This document shows, one piece after another, positions 5,625 to 6,454 of a DNA stretch of 6,454 nucleotides. The position numbers and the translations under genes were made by a program. The notes below the pieces were generated by a model. It was given only the letters and a program-made list of their open reading frames with translations, ran no database searches and was not told where the DNA came from. Origin of the DNA: Acidobacteriaceae bacterium (GTDB taxonomy: Bacteria; Acidobacteriota; Terriglobia; Terriglobales; Acidobacteriaceae); contig PKYX01000242.1 of the NCBI GenBank assembly GCA_003132825.1, positions 658 through 7,111 of the forward strand. Reading direction: 5' to 3'. Within the stretch, counting starts at the first letter, position 1; each line of letters starts with the position of its first letter.

Positions 5625-6341
5625 ATGACCTCACCGCCAGACCCGGTGCGGGAAAAGGTAGAACTCGAAGTCGCTGACGGAACGCGCATGATGGCTTATG
5701 CTGTCCGTCCTGAGGGCCCCGGTCCGCATGCCGGAATGATTGTGTTGCAGGAAGCCTTTGGCGTGAACTCCCATATCCGCAACGTGGCGGACCGCCTGGC
5801 GCAAGCCGGGTTTGCCGCCGTAGCTCCCGAGTTGTTTCACCGAACCGCCTCCGGATTCGAAGGTAGCTACAAGGATTTCCCGTCCGTCCTGCCCCATGCC
5901 CGGGCGGTGACACCGTCGACGGCAGAGGCCGACCTCCGTGCCACCTTCGACTGGCTGCGGTCGCGTCCCGAGGTGAAAGCGGATGAAATCTACAGCGTGG
6001 GATTCTGCATGGGAGGCAAAGTATCATTTCTCGCGAACGCCCTGCTCCCCTTGCGAGCTGCGGTTTCGTTTTATGGGGGAGGCATCGCCCCCGACCTGCT
6101 CGACCGGGCTCAAGCGCTCGGTGCGCCCATGTTGCTTTTCTGGGGTGGGCTCGACAAGCACATCACGCCGGAGCATCGAAAGGCGGTCACCGATGCTCTC
6201 GATACCCAGCAGAAAACCTACGTCAATGTCGTGTTTTCCGATGCGGATCACGGTTTTTTCTGCGACGAACGGGCTTCCTATCAGCCGCGCGCGGCGCGGC
6301 AAGCCTGGAGCCTGATGTTAGAGTTCTTGCGGTCCTGGTAA
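5625..6341 (+). CDS. Dienelactone hydrolase family protein
   Basis: This encodes 238 residues, the usual length for a cytoplasmic dienelactone hydrolase (PF01738). It is an alpha/beta hydrolase without a signal peptide. The triad is intact: nucleophile Cys128 in GFCMGG (126-131), Asp177 in WGGLDKHI (173-180), and His209 in DADHGFF (206-212). Glu43 in LQEAFG (41-46) matches the glutamate that activates the cysteine in the Pseudomonas enzyme. The classical reaction opens dienelactone to maleylacetate in chloroaromatic breakdown. No other gene of that pathway is here, and many homologues are general carboxylesterases, so the substrate is open. It is divergent from the oxidoreductase (173 bp between starts), and a second plus-strand gene follows 32 bp after its stop, probably in the same transcript. 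Confidence 0.92.
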   Translation: MTSPPDPVREKVELEVADGTRMMAYAVRPEGPGPHAGMIVLQEAFGVNSHIRNVADRLAQAGFAAVAPELFHRTASGFEGSYKDFPSVLPHARAVTPSTAEADLRATFDWLRSRPEVKADEIYSVGFCMGGKVSFLANALLPLRAAVSFYGGGIAPDLLDRAQALGAPMLLFWGGLDKHITPEHRKAVTDALDTQQKTYVNVVFSDADHGFFCDERASYQPRAARQAWSLMLEFLRSW

Positions 6342-6373
6342 GCGAAGTCGAACCCAACGGAGGGAGAACGGCC

Positions 6374-6454
6374 TTGAAGAGTTTCCTTTTCGGTCTCGTG
6401 CTCGGTGTATTGCTTGTGCCGCTCGCGGTCTACGGATACTTCGTTGCCGGATAC
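6374..6454 (+). CDS. Signal-anchored protein, N-terminus only, possibly cytochrome c
   Basis: A TTG at 6374-6376 preceded by GGAGGGAG (6359-6366) opens a frame that runs off the right edge after 27 codons: MKSFLFGLVLGVLLVPLAVY, then GYFVAGY. This is one hydrophobic signal-anchor or signal-peptide segment with a Lys near the start. The pattern resembles the N-terminus of acidobacterial cytochrome c proteins, but no heme motif falls inside the window, so that name is a guess from resemblance. It starts 32 bp after the dienelactone hydrolase stop and is probably in the same operon. Confidence 0.55.
   Translation, partial: MKSFLFGLVLGVLLVPLAVYGYFVAGY

Overview
The window looks like a piece of chromosome from a GC-rich (about 60% by eye) Gram-negative-type bacterium, most likely an Acidobacteriota member from soil or a metagenome. 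This rests on gene content, not on any marker gene: an exported DUF1080 protein beside a Tat-type Gfo/Idh/MocA oxidoreductase, a BON-repeat protein, a YXWGXW-type exported protein, and the N-terminus of what may be a cytochrome c. Planctomycetota or Verrucomicrobiota remain possible. No mobile element, CRISPR array, phage gene or rRNA was seen.

Layout, left to right. (1) Positions 1-137, minus strand: the first 45 codons of a gene that runs off the left edge. A good sigma70-like promoter (CTGACA, 17 bp, TATACT) lies about 110 bp upstream. (2) Positions 522-2077, minus strand: three envelope-type genes pointing the same way. They are a membrane-anchored protein with three BON domains (GTG start), a 57-residue two-helix membrane protein hidden behind longer shadow frames, and a small secreted YXWGXW-type protein with a His-rich tail. 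(3) Positions 2418-2633, plus strand: a probable 71-residue (or 66-residue) two-helix membrane protein with a TTG start. (4) Positions 3124-3213, minus strand: a complete tRNA-Ser(UGA) with encoded CCA. (5) Positions 3510-5451: a secreted DUF1080 (3-keto-disaccharide hydrolase family) protein on plus and a Tat-signal Gfo/Idh/MocA oxidoreductase on minus, convergent with only 4 bp between their stop codons. (6) Positions 5625-6454, plus strand: a dienelactone-hydrolase-family enzyme with an intact Cys/Asp/His triad, followed 32 bp later by the start of a signal-anchored gene that runs off the right edge.

The most interesting combination is (5). In this chemistry a Gfo/Idh/MocA enzyme oxidises a sugar at C3 and a DUF1080 enzyme cleaves the resulting 3-keto-glycoside. 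Both partners here carry export signals, so a periplasmic 3-keto-glycoside route is a reasonable hypothesis. Most genes begin at GTG or TTG, and several starts were chosen by Shine-Dalgarno position and signal-peptide position rather than by longest frame. About 1.5 kb is intergenic and shows little beyond the promoters described.
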